64,000 bases of DNA. Origin: Bacillota bacterium (GTDB lineage Bacteria > Bacillota > Clostridia > Lachnospirales > Lachnospiraceae). Numbering within the stretch: the first letter of the stretch is position 1; the number at the start of each line of letters is the position of its first letter. Where the stretch lies: positions 62,001 through 126,000 of the forward strand of contig JAEZLH010000027.1 of the NCBI GenBank assembly GCA_023435895.1, read 5' to 3'. The notes under the pieces are model-generated. The model made no database searches, was not told the origin of the DNA, and saw nothing but the letters and a program-made list of their open reading frames with translations. Below are positions 62,527 through 64,000 of the stretch, one piece after another. The translations under genes were made by a program, and so were the position numbers.

Positions 62527-63858
62527 ATGAATATTTATTTTATATCACTTGGTTGTGATAAAAACCTGGTAGACAGTGAGAATATGCTTGGAATCCTGAA
62601 TGAGGATGGATACCGCATTATCGATAATGAAAAGGACGCCGATATCATCATCGTAAATACCTGCTGCTTTATTAATGATGCTAAACAGGAAAGTATTAAT
62701 ACGATTTTAGAGATGGCTGAATATAAGAAATCAGGCAGTGCAAAGGCGTTGATTGTGGCAGGCTGCTTGGCTGAACGCTACAAGGATGAGATTCTGTCAG
62801 AGATTCCTGAGGTTGATGCATTACTTGGAACAACTAGCTTTCAGGATATCTTAAAGGCGATTGATACAATTTTTGAAGGAGAGAAACATATCGAATTCGA
62901 AAATTTGGATATCTTGCCAAAGGTAAGTAGCAAGAGAATGCTAACCTCAGGGGCTTATTCCACTTATATGAAGATTGCAGAGGGTTGTGATAAACATTGT
63001 ACTTATTGCATTATTCCAAAGGTAAGGGGCAACTACCGAAGTGTTCCTATGGAGGAGTTAATCAATGAGGCCAATTATCTTGCTTCTCAAGGTGTTAAGG
63101 AACTAATTCTGGTTGCACAAGAGACAACCTTATATGGAGTAGATTTGTATGGAGAAAAATCCCTTCCGAAGCTTTTAAAGGAACTGTGTAAAGTAGAAGG
63201 CATTGAATGGATAAGGATTCTCTATTGTTATCCGGAAGAGATTACTGATGAGCTGATTGAAGTGATGAAGGAAGAACCGAAGATATGCAGATATCTTGAT
63301 TTACCTATTCAGCATGCTTCCGATCGAATCTTGAAATTAATGGGTAGAAGAACTTCCAGACAGGATCTGATTGATATTATAGCAAAGTTACGTGCGAATA
63401 TGCCTGATATTGCTCTTCGAACCACCTTGATTACAGGCTTCCCTACAGAAACCGAAGAGGAGCATAAAGAGCTGCTGGAATTTGTAGAAATGATGAAGTT
63501 TGACCGTCTGGGTGTATTCACTTATTCTAAGGAAGACAATACACCTGCATCTACATTAAAGCCACAGGTAACGGCTAGAGTAAAGAAGCAAAGACAGAAA
63601 GAAATTATGAAGCTTCAGCAGGGAATTGTATTTGAGAAGAATTCTGAACTTGAAGGAAATGTCTATCAGGTGCTGATAGAGGGCAGAATTGCGGAAGAGG
63701 AGAATGTATACATTGGAAGAACGTATATGGATGCTCCTCAGGTGGATGGATTTATATTCATAAGATCATATCGAGAACTAATCTCCGGCGAGATGGTAAG
63801 GGCTTATGTAAGCGGAGCAAAGGGTTATGATTTGATCGGTGAATTAATGGTAGAATAA
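62527..63858 (+). CDS. rimO: Ribosomal protein S12 methylthiotransferase
   Basis: 443 aa from the ATG at 62527; the frame is open to 62506 but RimO proteins usually start just before the YFISLGCDKNLVDSE segment. The ribosome site is weak (AAAGG about 15 bases upstream). N-terminal UPF0004 domain with three cysteines (LGC, TCC, GC), radical-SAM motif CDKHCTYC, and a C-terminal TRAM domain (about 375-440). Adds a methylthio group to an Asp of S12 using SAM and two iron-sulfur clusters. Followed 36 bp later by pgsA, a common gene order. Confidence 0.93.
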   Translation: MNIYFISLGCDKNLVDSENMLGILNEDGYRIIDNEKDADIIIVNTCCFINDAKQESINTILEMAEYKKSGSAKALIVAGCLAERYKDEILSEIPEVDALLGTTSFQDILKAIDTIFEGEKHIEFENLDILPKVSSKRMLTSGAYSTYMKIAEGCDKHCTYCIIPKVRGNYRSVPMEELINEANYLASQGVKELILVAQETTLYGVDLYGEKSLPKLLKELCKVEGIEWIRILYCYPEEITDELIEVMKEEPKICRYLDLPIQHASDRILKLMGRRTSRQDLIDIIAKLRANMPDIALRTTLITGFPTETEEEHKELLEFVEMMKFDRLGVFTYSKEDNTPASTLKPQVTARVKKQRQKEIMKLQQGIVFEKNSELEGNVYQVLIEGRIAEEENVYIGRTYMDAPQVDGFIFIRSYRELISGEMVRAYVSGAKGYDLIGELMVE

Positions 63859-63894
63859 AAACATTGCCGGATAAAAGGCAGAATGGAGAGTAAC

Positions 63895-64000
63895 ATGAAT
63901 TTGCCCAATAAAATTACAATTTTCAGAGTTATTATGATTCCTTTCTTTTTAGTGTTTCTGTTGATGCCGGAGATTCCGTATAACAGAGCAATTGCTGCGG
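63895..64000 (+). CDS. pgsA: CDP-diacylglycerol-glycerol-3-phosphate 3-phosphatidyltransferase, 5' part
   Basis: Only the first 35 codons are in the window. Start ATG has GGAGAG five bases upstream. The N-terminus MNLPNKITIFRVIMIPFFLV is characteristic of PgsA, which makes phosphatidylglycerol phosphate in the membrane. The rest lies beyond the window. Confidence 0.85.
   Translation, partial: MNLPNKITIFRVIMIPFFLVFLLMPEIPYNRAIAA

Noticed and set aside
1..64000. tRNA or rRNA genes
   Set aside because: No cloverleaf-like or rRNA-like conserved stretches were noticed on either strand; a tRNAscan run would be decisive.

Overview
The window looks like chromosomal DNA of a low-GC Gram-positive anaerobe of the class Clostridia, most likely Lachnospiraceae (a Lachnoclostridium/Clostridium phytofermentans-like organism). 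This is an inference from AT-rich codon use, strong AGGAGG-type ribosome binding sites, the xerD-pdp-dac-scpA-scpB backbone, flavo-diiron and class B sortase genes, and YesM/YesN-type two-component control. No rRNA, tRNA or CRISPR array was found.

Layout. 1-6.1 kb: end of an unidentified membrane-like protein, a tyrosine recombinase of the XerD type with substituted catalytic residues, two GNAT acetyltransferases, a LysR regulator, a shortened AraC regulator, and a side-by-side pair of rRNA methyltransferases resembling AviRb and AviRa, the two avilamycin-resistance enzymes. 6.2-16 kb: DAHP synthase, pyrimidine-nucleoside phosphorylase, a Big2-like envelope protein, a D,D-carboxypeptidase, a metallophosphoesterase, scpA-scpB, a DUF4288-like protein and a PdaA-like polysaccharide deacetylase. 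16.3-29.3 kb: a WapA-like RHS/YD-repeat secreted toxin (one frameshift) with a ParB-like C-terminal tip and adjacent immunity candidate, followed by about 6 kb of displaced toxin tips, broken RHS fragments (one inverted), an IS66 remnant and mostly membrane-type immunity candidates. 29.5-36.4 kb: a polyamine cluster (speD, speA, speE, speB, carboxyspermidine dehydrogenase, nspC) that encodes two different routes from putrescine to spermidine. 36.8-50 kb: a secreted ChW/M23/Flg_new/FN3 protein, flavo-diiron protein, isochorismatase-type hydrolase, class B sortase, a second D,D-carboxypeptidase, TspO, an aconitase-like hydratase and small membrane or lipoproteins. 50.4-60.6 kb: a probable chitobiose-use locus: N,N'-diacetylchitobiose phosphorylase, phosphohexomutase, sensor kinase, sugar-binding lipoprotein, two permeases and an AraC-type response regulator. 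60.9-64 kb: folD, an unknown protein, rimO and the start of pgsA.

The most noteworthy items are the AviRa/AviRb-like pair, the toxin-tip/immunity graveyard, the dual spermidine routes, a hairpin-forming dispersed repeat present in four copies, and several triple tandem repeats, two of which begin within the last codons of a gene. Family assignments are made from remembered family motifs, not from searches.
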